NCBI GenBank assembly: GCA_009786985.1
Contig: WRGW01000105.1
Span: 1 to 40,833, forward strand
Source of the DNA: Oscillospiraceae bacterium
Lineage (GTDB): Bacteria > Bacillota > Clostridia > Oscillospirales > Ruminococcaceae
Reading direction: 5' to 3'
DNA length: 40,833 bases
Positions 16,689-24,267 of the stretch are shown here, piece by piece. The position numbers and the translations under genes are program-made. How positions within the stretch are numbered: the stretch's first letter is position 1; each line of letters opens with the position of its first letter. The notes under the pieces were generated by a model, which saw only the letters and a program-made list of their open reading frames with translations, was not told the DNA's origin and did no database searches.

Positions 16689-18289
16689 TGAAAGTAGTTT
16701 TAACAAAAATCTTGGTTTTTTTGGGAGCAAAGCGGTTCAAGTATGGTTTTTTTTCATTGATTATGACGGCGGCATTTTTATCACTCGTAGTTCTGTTTAA
16801 TATAATAGCAGGGCTGTTATTATCTGATGTTAATACCCTGCTCGATTTATCGCCGGACCGCATCTTTTCAATTCAAGAAACCACGGCAGAGTTCCTTGCT
16901 GCAATCGATGATGATGTGGAACTTATTGTAACAAGCCGTGAAAATGAATTTACGTTAAGTGGGGAATTTTATAATCAGACGAATGAGATTTTGAGGCGAT
17001 TCGCCGAATCTAACAATCGTATAACTTTGCGATATATTGACTTACTTTCTAACCCTGCTTTTGCTGCTGAATTTGAAGGCGAAGGGTTAGATGCCGCTAC
17101 TGTAATCGTACGTTCTGGCAATACTGGCAGGCATCGTGTCCTTGGCTGGCGAGATTATCTAAACGTCACGTTCACTGACCGTAGAACAGGTGCACAAATT
17201 ACTGAAGCTGAACAACAGATGATGGTTTCGATGGGAGCTAGGGGGTTAGTCGAAACTGATGTTTCGGCGGGAGCCGAGAGTGCGTTTTTATCGGCGGTTA
17301 TGTCTGTGACAAACACCAACCCGATTCATGTAGGGATTACTACTGGATACGGTGAAACAAGAAACCCTCACCTTGAAACCTTACTCACAATGAATGCGTA
17401 TGATGTCAGGCTAGTTGACTTAAATCTTACTGATTTGAACACTGTCAATGAAGGCGAATATCCACTTGATATGCTTATAATCCACGCACCGTCAGCCGAT
17501 TATTCACGCGAAACAATTGATATGGTTAGCGAATGGCTTGCTAATGATGGGCAACTTGGGCGGACATTGTTTTATTTTGCACATGCGATTGCTGAAACAC
17601 CAAATCTTGATGCTTATTTTGCGAGCGAATGGGGAGTTGCGGTTGAACGTTCATATGTAATTCAACTTGACCCTCAGTTCACAGCGCCAGTATCTTTTAT
17701 GAATATGCGACGAGATATGCAGTATTTTGAACCGCTAATGTTCGGTGAAGATTTAAATCCAGCTTTCAGGATTTTTGGCGAAGTTGTGCGGCATACTCGT
17801 GAAAATTTTGAGGATGGTTACTGGGCGGGAATTCATACCGTGATTAGAACTACACCGATTTTGTCATCTTACCCCGGTGCGGTTACTGTTCCTTTTGAAG
17901 ACTTAGAAGATTTTGATTTCAGCGGTTCAAACTCTAGCGAAACAGGTGCTTTTAATATCGGCGTAAAAAGTCGTGAAGAACGTTATCTTGAAGGCGAATT
18001 TGAACCCAGCGGCAGTAATGTAATCGTGTTTGGCGGAACAAGTATTTTTTCGAGCGAATTTATGGTTAGAGGGAACACTAACAATTCTGATTTTTTTATG
18101 AATATGCTAAATGAACTCACCGAACGTGAAGGCGAAATCCCGACGGTTACTCCACAAGCATTTGGAGCGACGATGTTTGAAATCACACGTGAACAATCCC
18201 AAACACTTGGTGTAATATTCGCAATCGTTTTGCCGTTTTTGCTAATAATTACTGGTGTTGTTATTTGGATACGACGAATTCGTTCGTGA
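16688..18289 (+). CDS. GldG-like ABC-associated extracytoplasmic protein
   Basis: A 533-residue protein with a membrane segment near the N-terminus (about residues 18-42) and another at the C-terminus (about 505-528), ending in an Arg-rich tail. The large extracytoplasmic part resembles the GldG/DUF7088 type, including ITTGYGETRNPHLETLL and LDMLIIHAPSADYSRE, a region related to glutamine-amidotransferase-like folds. The ATG at 16688 is used because GGTGGAG precedes it; an in-frame GTG at 16679 lies inside that SD. A structural exporter partner is likely; no enzymatic residues are evident. Confidence 0.8.
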   Translation: MKVVLTKILVFLGAKRFKYGFFSLIMTAAFLSLVVLFNIIAGLLLSDVNTLLDLSPDRIFSIQETTAEFLAAIDDDVELIVTSRENEFTLSGEFYNQTNEILRRFAESNNRITLRYIDLLSNPAFAAEFEGEGLDAATVIVRSGNTGRHRVLGWRDYLNVTFTDRRTGAQITEAEQQMMVSMGARGLVETDVSAGAESAFLSAVMSVTNTNPIHVGITTGYGETRNPHLETLLTMNAYDVRLVDLNLTDLNTVNEGEYPLDMLIIHAPSADYSRETIDMVSEWLANDGQLGRTLFYFAHAIAETPNLDAYFASEWGVAVERSYVIQLDPQFTAPVSFMNMRRDMQYFEPLMFGEDLNPAFRIFGEVVRHTRENFEDGYWAGIHTVIRTTPILSSYPGAVTVPFEDLEDFDFSGSNSSETGAFNIGVKSREERYLEGEFEPSGSNVIVFGGTSIFSSEFMVRGNTNNSDFFMNMLNELTEREGEIPTVTPQAFGATMFEITREQSQTLGVIFAIVLPFLLIITGVVIWIRRIRS

Positions 18290-18339
18290 AAAGTTAAACA
18301 CAGGTTCTTAGAAAGACAGTACAAAAATCGGAGGTTTTT

Positions 18340-19899
18340 ATGAATCAAAAGTATAAAATTTTAATATTGGTAGCAGTTTTAGTTTTAGCAGTCGGTGGAA
18401 TTTTTCTTGTACAATATCTTACTAGAGATTCAGTTATCGATGGTAGCAATGCTACTGATGCAACTAATAATATCGAGGGGGAAACCATCACTTTCACCGA
18501 GTTTTCTGCAGAAGAAGTCTCTTCAATTCATATAGCAAACGTACAGTCTGGCGAAGAATATACAGTCATGAGAGGTGGAGCTGGTTTCTTTATAGTACAA
18601 GTAAACGAACTTGTGGAGCAAGACTTACGGTTACAAATTCCTTTCAATCAAAATGCTCTATCAGAATTAGCAGAACACATCGCAACACTTTCATCAAACA
18701 CATCGGTTGAGCGTGATGTTTATGACTTGGCACAATTTGGGCTTAGCGATGATGACCCAGTCATTCGAGTAGGTGCTATTTTTGATGGTGGCAATAACAT
18801 CCGATTCTTTTTAGGCGAACGTACGCCAGATGGGAGAGGGGTCTATTTTCGCTTAGCTGATAGTGGAGATGTATACGTTCTTGATTGGGGAGTAGCAAGT
18901 TTTATTTTTAGAGACAAATTCCATTGGTTGGAGCGAAATGCCTTCCCTGACCAGGATCCGAATATCGAAATTGAACGTGTAACAATCGACCGGATTGACT
19001 GGCGCAACGCAGAAGAGGGCGGTGTATTCGCAGAGTCGCCAATGGTAATTGAACCACTACCGAGTTATGAAGGGCGAAGTGGTACGTTTAACCTCCATCA
19101 AATCACAAGCCCGGTACAGGTTGAAATTTGTCAAAACCGCTCACTCTCGATTTTGCACGGTTTGTTTGGGTTGAGTGCATCTGAAATAGTCGCAGTAGCT
19201 CCAGACGAAGTGGCTTTAGAACAATTCGGATTTATCAATGAAGACGGCATAGAAGACCCGACCCTCACAGTAAGAATAGATGCTGGTGGGCAAACCTTTA
19301 TCCTAACAGTTGGGACACGGTTAGAAAACGAAACTGGCGAAATTATTGGTTGGTTAGGAAAAAGCAATCACGCCCCGATTCCTATGGTATTTTTGTTTGA
19401 TTCTGATGTACTTCCGTGGCTTTTTGTATCAGTCGATACTTTGTTAGCCGAAAATTTTTTGCAACCATATATTTATTCAGTTGACCGAGTAATCATCGAA
19501 ACATCAGAACCTGAAACGCTTGAATTTAGAATTACTGGAGATGCTGAGGGAAATCGCATCTATTTTAACGGCGAATATCTGACCGGTACGTCACGTGATT
19601 CATCTTCTGAACGCGGCAGATTCGCAAGCCTATATATGTTCTTGATTTCAGTCAGTGGAGAAGAACTTTTTGTTGACGAAATTCCCGATGATTCAGAGTT
19701 AATTGCACGTGTCACTTATATCTTTCGTGACGATTCACGTGATGATGATGTAATTGAGTTCTACACCGCTGACAATTTTAGAAGCATTATCAGAGTAAAC
19801 GGTGTAACCCTCTTCAAAATCCGCGATAGATATACTAGCAGGCTATTGTCTAATCTTAATGCGTTTGTAGACGGGTCAGAAATTATAAATGATTGGTAA
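18340..19899 (+). CDS. DUF4340 domain protein
   Basis: A 519-residue protein with one N-terminal transmembrane segment (about residues 6-27) and a long acidic extracytoplasmic region. DUF4340 repeats are recognisable by patterns such as IRFFLGERTPDGRGVYFRLADSG followed by VYVLDWG, and a C-terminal counterpart. Such proteins regularly follow GldA/F/G-type exporters; function is unknown. GGAGG sits 5 nt before the ATG. It ends the exporter operon, and the palindrome array begins at its stop codon. Confidence 0.82.
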   Translation: MNQKYKILILVAVLVLAVGGIFLVQYLTRDSVIDGSNATDATNNIEGETITFTEFSAEEVSSIHIANVQSGEEYTVMRGGAGFFIVQVNELVEQDLRLQIPFNQNALSELAEHIATLSSNTSVERDVYDLAQFGLSDDDPVIRVGAIFDGGNNIRFFLGERTPDGRGVYFRLADSGDVYVLDWGVASFIFRDKFHWLERNAFPDQDPNIEIERVTIDRIDWRNAEEGGVFAESPMVIEPLPSYEGRSGTFNLHQITSPVQVEICQNRSLSILHGLFGLSASEIVAVAPDEVALEQFGFINEDGIEDPTLTVRIDAGGQTFILTVGTRLENETGEIIGWLGKSNHAPIPMVFLFDSDVLPWLFVSVDTLLAENFLQPYIYSVDRVIIETSEPETLEFRITGDAEGNRIYFNGEYLTGTSRDSSSERGRFASLYMFLISVSGEELFVDEIPDDSELIARVTYIFRDDSRDDDVIEFYTADNFRSIIRVNGVTLFKIRDRYTSRLLSNLNAFVDGSEIINDW

Positions 19900-20093
19900 G
19901 CCAAACAAGGGCATAAAATGGGGGAATTCATTTCCCACACTTTATGCCTGACGCAGACAAGCCAAACAAGGGCATAAAATGGGGGAATTCATTTCCCACA
20001 CTTTATGCCTGACGCAGACAAGCCAAACAAGAGCATAAAATGGGGGAATTCATTTCCCACACTTTATGCCTGACGCAGACAAGCCAAACAAGA
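19900..20093. repeat. Three tandem 61-bp hairpin units plus partial fourth
   Basis: Units start at 19900, 19961 and 20022, with the first 11 nt of a fourth at 20083. They are identical apart from one G-to-A change in unit 3. Each contains an imperfect hairpin, GGCATAAAATGGG..CCCACACTTTATGCC, followed by TGACGCAGACAA. There are no unique spacers, so this is not a CRISPR array. The GGCATAA/TTATGCCTGACG ends match the hairpin at 3226-3269. Confidence 0.92.
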
Positions 20094-20130
20094 TGTCCTA
20101 AAGGGCGGCTCGGCCGACCCTTTAGGACAT
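20093..20130. repeat. Long perfect-arm palindrome
   Basis: ATGTCCTAAAGGG and CCCTTTAGGACAT form a 13-bp perfect stem, with a further CGGC/GCCG pairing inside. It follows the partial fourth 61-bp unit directly. Confidence 0.85.
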
Positions 20131-20144
20131 TGCCGTTGGAAAGC

Positions 20145-20216
20145 GCCAAACTCTTCAAGCGGACTGCTCAGTGGCAGAGCCACTGACACCTCCGCTCTTG
20201 TTTTGCAAAACAAGAG
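20145..20216. repeat. Element B, uninterrupted copy
   Basis: AGCGGA/TCCGCT encloses CAGTGGC-AGA-GCCACTG, followed by a perfect 22-bp palindrome with half-site CTCTTGTTTTG. The same outer stems and CAAAACAAG tail occur at 3121-3229, where another hairpin is inserted in the middle. Confidence 0.8.
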
Positions 20217-20221
20217 TATCT

Positions 20222-20311
20222 CCCAGAGGAGGATTCACTCCCCTCTGGGGTATCTCGACGAAAGCCGAAAATTCTTTGCCTGCTCGTTTGGAGTGGGGGA
20301 CTCGGCTTTGT
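20222..20311. repeat. Two further hairpins upstream of gtrA
   Basis: First a CCCAGAGG..CCTCTGGG stem at 20223-20249, then AAAGCCGA (20261-20268) pairing with TCGGCTTT (20302-20309). Together with the preceding elements they fill the 438-nt gap between the DUF4340 gene and gtrA. No promoter or gene is visible in this gap. Confidence 0.65.
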
Positions 20312-20338
20312 ATGACATTAACGTAGTGGAGAAGTCTA

Positions 20339-20782
20339 ATGATTAATAAGCTAAACACACTGATTATAAAGCATAGAGAGCCTATAACCTATCTCTTTGT
20401 CGGCGGAATGACTACGCTTGTTTCCACCATAAGTTTACTTATAGCATATCAGGTGTTCATAAGTTTTTCGGAAGGTTTTTTAGGAGCGTCAACAACACCA
20501 GCAGCTATCGTTTCGTGGCTCTGTGCGGTGACTTTTGCATTCTTTGCCAACAAAATTGTTGTGTTTAGAAACAAGTCAAGCGAAAAGTCAGAATGGATTA
20601 AACAGGCAACAAAATTCTATTGTGCAAGGCTTTTAACGCTTGCTTTTGACATCGCATTTTTGCGAATCACGGTTGACGTATTCGGATTTAACCTGTTGCT
20701 AATGAAAATCATCTTACAAATTTTTGTCCTAATCGGGAACTATCTTATAAGCAAGTTTTTTGTATTTCGTAAACAAAACTGA
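20339..20782 (+). CDS. GtrA-family membrane protein
   Basis: A 147-residue protein with four predicted transmembrane helices, matching the GtrA fold. Family features are YLFVGGMTTLVSTISLLIAYQ at the first helix, FFANKIVVFRNKS between helices 2 and 3, and the closing NYLISKFFVFRK. GtrA proteins are thought to help move undecaprenyl-phosphate-linked sugars across the membrane. GGAG lies 9 nt before the ATG. It stands alone, next to convergent rapZ, with no glycosyltransferase gene nearby, so its pathway is unknown. Confidence 0.88.
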   Translation: MINKLNTLIIKHREPITYLFVGGMTTLVSTISLLIAYQVFISFSEGFLGASTTPAAIVSWLCAVTFAFFANKIVVFRNKSSEKSEWIKQATKFYCARLLTLAFDIAFLRITVDVFGFNLLLMKIILQIFVLIGNYLISKFFVFRKQN

Positions 20783-20805
20783 TTTGTCATTTAGATTTTC
20801 AATTT

Positions 20806-21669
20806 TTACCCTTTACCAATATCTCGATGGAAGGGGATAACCCTATAATCTTTATCAGACAAGCGTTTGCTTAATCGTTCGGTAAAAGTAACACTACGAT
20901 GTTTTCCGCCAGTGCAACCAAACGCAATTACAAGCTGGCTTTTCCCTTCAGCGATATAACGTGGAATAAGGAAATCAATTAGGTCGTTTAGTTTACGCTC
21001 AAGTTCCTTAGCATCGTCACTCTTCATAACAAAATTACGGACTTCGCACGTAAGTCCGTTCTTAGCTTTGAGTTCGGGAATATAAAAAGGATTGGTCAAG
21101 AACCGTACATCAAACACTAAATCAGCATCGCCTGGGATTCCGTACTTGAACCCAAATGACGTGCATTTGATTAACATTGAATCGCTGATTTTATCAAGAA
21201 ACAAATTCAAAACCGCTTCTTTTAGTGCTGAAGTTTTTAATGAACCAGTATCAATTGTATAATCAGCAATTTCAGCGATTGGTGCAAGAGCCTCACGCTC
21301 AATCCATATTGCTTTGTCGAGGTTGTCGCCTACAGCTTCATACAAGGGTGGGAGTCGTCGTGTTTCTTTGTATCGGCGTTTAATCACTTCGTCTGGTGCG
21401 TCCATAAACAACACTTTTACATTAACATCTTTTTGCTTGAGCAGAGTTAATGTGTCGACAAGGGTCAAGAACATTTCACCGCTACGGACATCACACCCAA
21501 AAGCTACTTTCTCGATTTCGCTTTCTTCGTCGCAGAGTTGCATAAACTTTTCCATAAGTTGTGGTGGCATATTGTCGATGCAAAAATAACCAATGTCTTC
21601 AAGTGCGTTGATTGCCGATGAACGCCCTGCACCAGACATTCCAGTAATTATTATAAATTCAGCTTTCAT
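20806..21669 (-). CDS. rapZ: RNase adapter/nucleotide-binding protein RapZ (YvcJ)
   Basis: A 287-residue P-loop protein. Walker A reads GMSGAGRSS, so the usual lysine is arginine (R16), a variant I recall from actinobacterial RapZ. Then come LEDIGYFCIDNMPP, RRYKETRRLPPL and the C-terminal GCTGGKHRSVTF, which are diagnostic. In Bacillus YvcJ binds and hydrolyses GTP; in Enterobacteria RapZ guides RNase E on GlmZ. The usual Gram-positive followers yvcK and whiA are not downstream; gtrA converges instead. AGGAAG precedes the ATG. Confidence 0.92.
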   Translation of the reverse strand: MKAEFIIITGMSGAGRSSAINALEDIGYFCIDNMPPQLMEKFMQLCDEESEIEKVAFGCDVRSGEMFLTLVDTLTLLKQKDVNVKVLFMDAPDEVIKRRYKETRRLPPLYEAVGDNLDKAIWIEREALAPIAEIADYTIDTGSLKTSALKEAVLNLFLDKISDSMLIKCTSFGFKYGIPGDADLVFDVRFLTNPFYIPELKAKNGLTCEVRNFVMKSDDAKELERKLNDLIDFLIPRYIAEGKSQLVIAFGCTGGKHRSVTFTERLSKRLSDKDYRVIPFHRDIGKG

Positions 21670-21690
21670 AATCGCTTCCTAACGAGCTAT

Positions 21691-21853
21691 TATAGTCAAT
21701 CAGTTTAATAATACTCAAGTATTTGCGGTATATTTTTCGCCATACTGAGTTGATTTTTGCTTAAATATCGATGGATATTCGCACAAAAATCGCCTTATTT
21801 GACAAAAAATATCCGCACAAATTCAACAAGTATTATTAAACTGACCGACTATA
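21691..21853. mobile_element. Element C, 163-bp MITE-like copy between rapZ and murB
   Basis: Terminal inverted repeats of about 25 bp (TATAGTC..CAGTTTAATAATACT) flank a 113-bp AT-rich core with no ORF. The ends match the 66-bp copy at 2627-2692; the core is collinear with that of the 166-bp element at 23868-24033. The right arm overlaps the 3' end of murB and encodes its last residues and stop codon. Confidence 0.82.
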
Positions 21854-22792
21854 CCTCCAAATTTTTACTTCTGTTTCAAGTTTTATACCAGTTGATTTCA
21901 ATACTTCTGCTTGAACGATTTCGATTAAAGCTATTACATCATCAAAAGTTGCGTTTCCAGTATTGATTATAAATCCAGCGTGTTTTTCGCTAACCATAGC
22001 TCCGCCCACACTTTTTCCTTTAAGACCACAATCGTCAATTAGTTTTGCGGCGTATGGATGTATTGGATGACCAGTTCGCTTGAACGTACTACCCGCACTC
22101 GGAAACTCAAGTGGTTGTTTTTCGCGGCGTGCGTTAGTGATTTCGTCCATCTTATATTTAATTGATTTAACGCTTGAATCATCGGTGACTTGCTTTAGCC
22201 TAAGACAAACTTCAGTAATCACGCTGTTGTTGTCAAAACAGCTATTACGATACGATAGATTCATATCCGTGCGGGATAGATTTTGCGGAATACAGTCATT
22301 CTGGTTAACGTCTATAAAAGTGCAAGACTCCACCACGTCTGACATTTCTCCGCCGTACGCACCCGCATTCATGCAGAGTGCACCGCCTACTGTACCAGGG
22401 ATTCCGTAAGCAAATTCAAAACCAGTGAGATTATTGGTTAATGCAATTTTGCAGACTTCTGATAGCCGTGCACCAGCCTCACAACGTAAAATTTTGTTGT
22501 TCGCATTAGACACATCATTTTCAACACAGACTTTAGAAAAATCATCGCCCACTAAAATCACCACGCCCGAAAGCCCAGCATCGCTGATTAAAATATTGCT
22601 CCCTCGACCGATAATATGCCACGGAATCTCCGCACTATGACAGTGTTTTAATACTTCGCACAATAGTTCAACGTTGTTGACCTTAATTATGTTACAATTT
22701 CCGCCAATACGAAAAGTGGTATAAGGTGCGATTGGCGTGTTCTCCAAAAATTCTGCCTCATGATGTTTACATAAATCACGAATAACTTTCAA
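21836..22792 (-). CDS. murB: UDP-N-acetylenolpyruvoylglucosamine reductase
   Basis: A 318-residue FAD enzyme that reduces UDP-GlcNAc-enolpyruvate to UDP-MurNAc in peptidoglycan synthesis. Motifs are TTFRIGGNC, GRGSNILISD, YGIPGTVGGALCMNAGAYGGE, the SYRNS loop and SAGSTFKR with the catalytic serine, then VGGAMVSEKHAGFIIN. It uses a TTG start with AGGGGG about 8 nt upstream. The last five codons and the stop come from the terminal repeat of the adjoining mobile element. It follows hprK with a 45-nt gap. Confidence 0.94.
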   Translation of the reverse strand: MKVIRDLCKHHEAEFLENTPIAPYTTFRIGGNCNIIKVNNVELLCEVLKHCHSAEIPWHIIGRGSNILISDAGLSGVVILVGDDFSKVCVENDVSNANNKILRCEAGARLSEVCKIALTNNLTGFEFAYGIPGTVGGALCMNAGAYGGEMSDVVESCTFIDVNQNDCIPQNLSRTDMNLSYRNSCFDNNSVITEVCLRLKQVTDDSSVKSIKYKMDEITNARREKQPLEFPSAGSTFKRTGHPIHPYAAKLIDDCGLKGKSVGGAMVSEKHAGFIINTGNATFDDVIALIEIVQAEVLKSTGIKLETEVKIWRYSRSV

Positions 22793-22837
22793 AATATGCC
22801 CCCTAATATCATTTTGTCAAGATTCCGTACGTAACGG

Positions 22838-23842
22838 TTAAGACCAGTCTGTGACTGTTTCGACACCTTGAGAATTTAGCCCTAATTGCGACAATAAATC
22901 TTGTGCGGCGTTTACTCCCATTTTCTTTTGACGATTGTTCATAGCAGCTGTTTCAAGAATTACAGCTAAGTTACGCCCTGGTTTTACAGGGACTAATAGG
23001 TACGGAACTTTTACGCCCAAAATCGACATAAAATGTGTATCAATCCCCATTCGGTCATACTGTTTTTTATCGTCCCACGCTTCTAATTCAACGACCATGT
23101 TGATTTTTTCGCTGAGCTTTACAGCACCCACACCAAACAGCTGGCGGACGTTTATAATTCCTATACCACGGAGTTCAAGAAAGTGTCTGATATTGTCCGG
23201 CGAACTCCCTACCAGTGTGATATTAGAAGTCTTGCGGATTTCTACTGCGTCATCAGCAATCAATCTATGTCCACGTTTGATTAACTCGATTGCGGTTTCA
23301 CTCTTACCTGCACCACTACCGCCTATAATCAACATTCCTTCACCATAAACTTCGACAAAAGCACCGTGACGAGTAATTCTTGGAGCGAGCTTGAGGTTCA
23401 AGAAAGCAATAATCTTCGATGCGATTACAGAAGTGCTTTCTTGTGTCCCGAGTATAGGTACACAGTGTTTTTGAGCGACTTTTAAAAGTTCTTCATCTGG
23501 TTTGATTTCACGTGCTAAAATAATTGCGGGCGGTTTAGTTTTGATAAGGTTGTCGTACAATTTTGTTTTTTCTTCCGCATCACAATGCGCAAGGTAAGAG
23601 ATTTCCATTTTACCCACTATTTGTATGCGAGTATTGTCGAAATATTCGTAAAAACCCGCAAATTGTAACCCCGGTCGATTGATATCGTTATTTTCAATGT
23701 TGATTTCGCTAACTTTGGATGGAGAATAAAACACCTCTATATCAAATTCCTTGACTATTACATCAAGTCCTATGCTAAATTCAGCAGGTGTGACTGATTG
23801 CATATCATCTGTGTTCCCCATGTTATCTGATTTAACTGACAT
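22838..23842 (-). CDS. hprK: HPr kinase/phosphorylase
   Basis: A 334-residue enzyme that phosphorylates HPr on Ser46 and removes the phosphate, controlling carbon catabolite repression in Firmicutes. The N-terminal domain is followed by Walker A GGSGAGKSETA, the DDAVEIRK region, the family signature LRGIGIINVRQLFGVGAV, and the C-terminal VKPGRNLAVILETAAMNNRQKKMG. The N-terminus is about 20 residues longer than usual; the SD AAAGG is 12 nt before the chosen ATG, so an internal start (ATG at 23821 or 23800) is possible. Confidence 0.94.
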   Translation of the reverse strand: MSVKSDNMGNTDDMQSVTPAEFSIGLDVIVKEFDIEVFYSPSKVSEINIENNDINRPGLQFAGFYEYFDNTRIQIVGKMEISYLAHCDAEEKTKLYDNLIKTKPPAIILAREIKPDEELLKVAQKHCVPILGTQESTSVIASKIIAFLNLKLAPRITRHGAFVEVYGEGMLIIGGSGAGKSETAIELIKRGHRLIADDAVEIRKTSNITLVGSSPDNIRHFLELRGIGIINVRQLFGVGAVKLSEKINMVVELEAWDDKKQYDRMGIDTHFMSILGVKVPYLLVPVKPGRNLAVILETAAMNNRQKKMGVNAAQDLLSQLGLNSQGVETVTDWS

Positions 23843-23867
23843 ATTTTTATTTACCTTTCTTTTAACG

Positions 23868-24033
23868 TTAGAACCTGTTCAGTATCTCGTTTATGGCGAT
23901 TTTATAACTAATTTTCCGCCATACTTCGTTAAAATTTTCCGCAAGGCACAAAGCATTACGCAAAATTTTGCCTTGTCTGACGAAAAATTCGTTTCGTAAA
24001 ATCACTCATTCGGTGATACTGAACAGGCTCTTA
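23868..24033. mobile_element. Element D, 166-bp MITE-like element in the hprK leader
   Basis: About 19-bp terminal inverted repeats (TTAGAACCTGTTCAGTATC and its near-perfect complement at 24015-24033) flank an ORF-free core. CGCCATACT lies 49 nt and GCCTTGTCTGAC 102 nt from the left end; the equivalents in the 163-bp element C copy are at 47 and 101 nt. It lies between the hprK promoter and coding sequence, so it should be transcribed in the hprK 5' leader. Confidence 0.82.
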
Positions 24034-24047
24034 GTTTTTCTAGGTTA

Positions 24048-24076
24048 ATCATACCACAATTTTCCCGAATTGTCAA
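24048..24076 (-). promoter_or_regulatory. Sigma-A promoter for hprK
   Basis: On the minus strand TTGACA (24076-24071), a 17-nt spacer and TATGAT (24053-24048). The predicted start near 24041 leaves a leader of about 200 nt, most of which is element D. Confidence 0.85.
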
Positions 24077-24121
24077 GACAAAAATCCACATAGTGTGAAA
24101 TATTAGACTGATTTTGAATAA

Positions 24122-24150
24122 TTGACGAAAAATCACCAATACTGTATACA
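24122..24150 (+). promoter_or_regulatory. Promoter for the thioredoxin-fold gene
   Basis: TTGACG (24122-24127), a 17-nt spacer and TATACA (24145-24150), divergent from the hprK promoter 46 nt away. The predicted start is near 24157. Confidence 0.65.
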
Positions 24151-24176
24151 AACTATAGATTAGAAAGGGGAAAAGT

Positions 24177-24209
24177 TTGAATAAAAGTTGTAGGGCGGGC
24201 TTTGCCTGA
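24177..24209 (+). CDS. Possible 10-codon leader peptide
   Basis: TTG-initiated ORF encoding MNKSCRAGFA, with a strong SD (AAAGGGG) 6 nt upstream and about 20 nt from the predicted transcription start. Its stop overlaps a terminator-like hairpin. The last half (GGGCGGGCTTTGCC) also occurs in a repeat at 3161-3175, so the ORF could be a by-product of repeat insertion. Low certainty. Confidence 0.3.
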   Translation: MNKSCRAGFA

Positions 24210-24231
24210 CCGAAACTTGACAGGCTTTTTT
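24204..24231 (+). terminator. Terminator-like hairpin in the thioredoxin-fold leader
   Basis: GCCTG (24204-24208) and CAGGC (24221-24225) are followed by six T. The stem is short. AAGTT (24185) could instead pair with AACTT (24215), giving a competing fold that holds GGC-TTT-GCC inside. It stands between the promoter and the gene, so it may attenuate it. Confidence 0.45.
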
Positions 24232-24267
24232 ATGCCACTTTTGTGGTAGAAAGGAATGGTCATATTT

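Noticed and set aside
19900-20093. Possible CRISPR array
   Set aside because: The 61-bp units are tandem and nearly identical throughout, with no variable spacers, and no cas genes are in the window.
21691-24033. Insertion sequences encoding a transposase
   Set aside because: The elements have terminal inverted repeats but are about 165 bp with no ORF, so they can only be non-autonomous.
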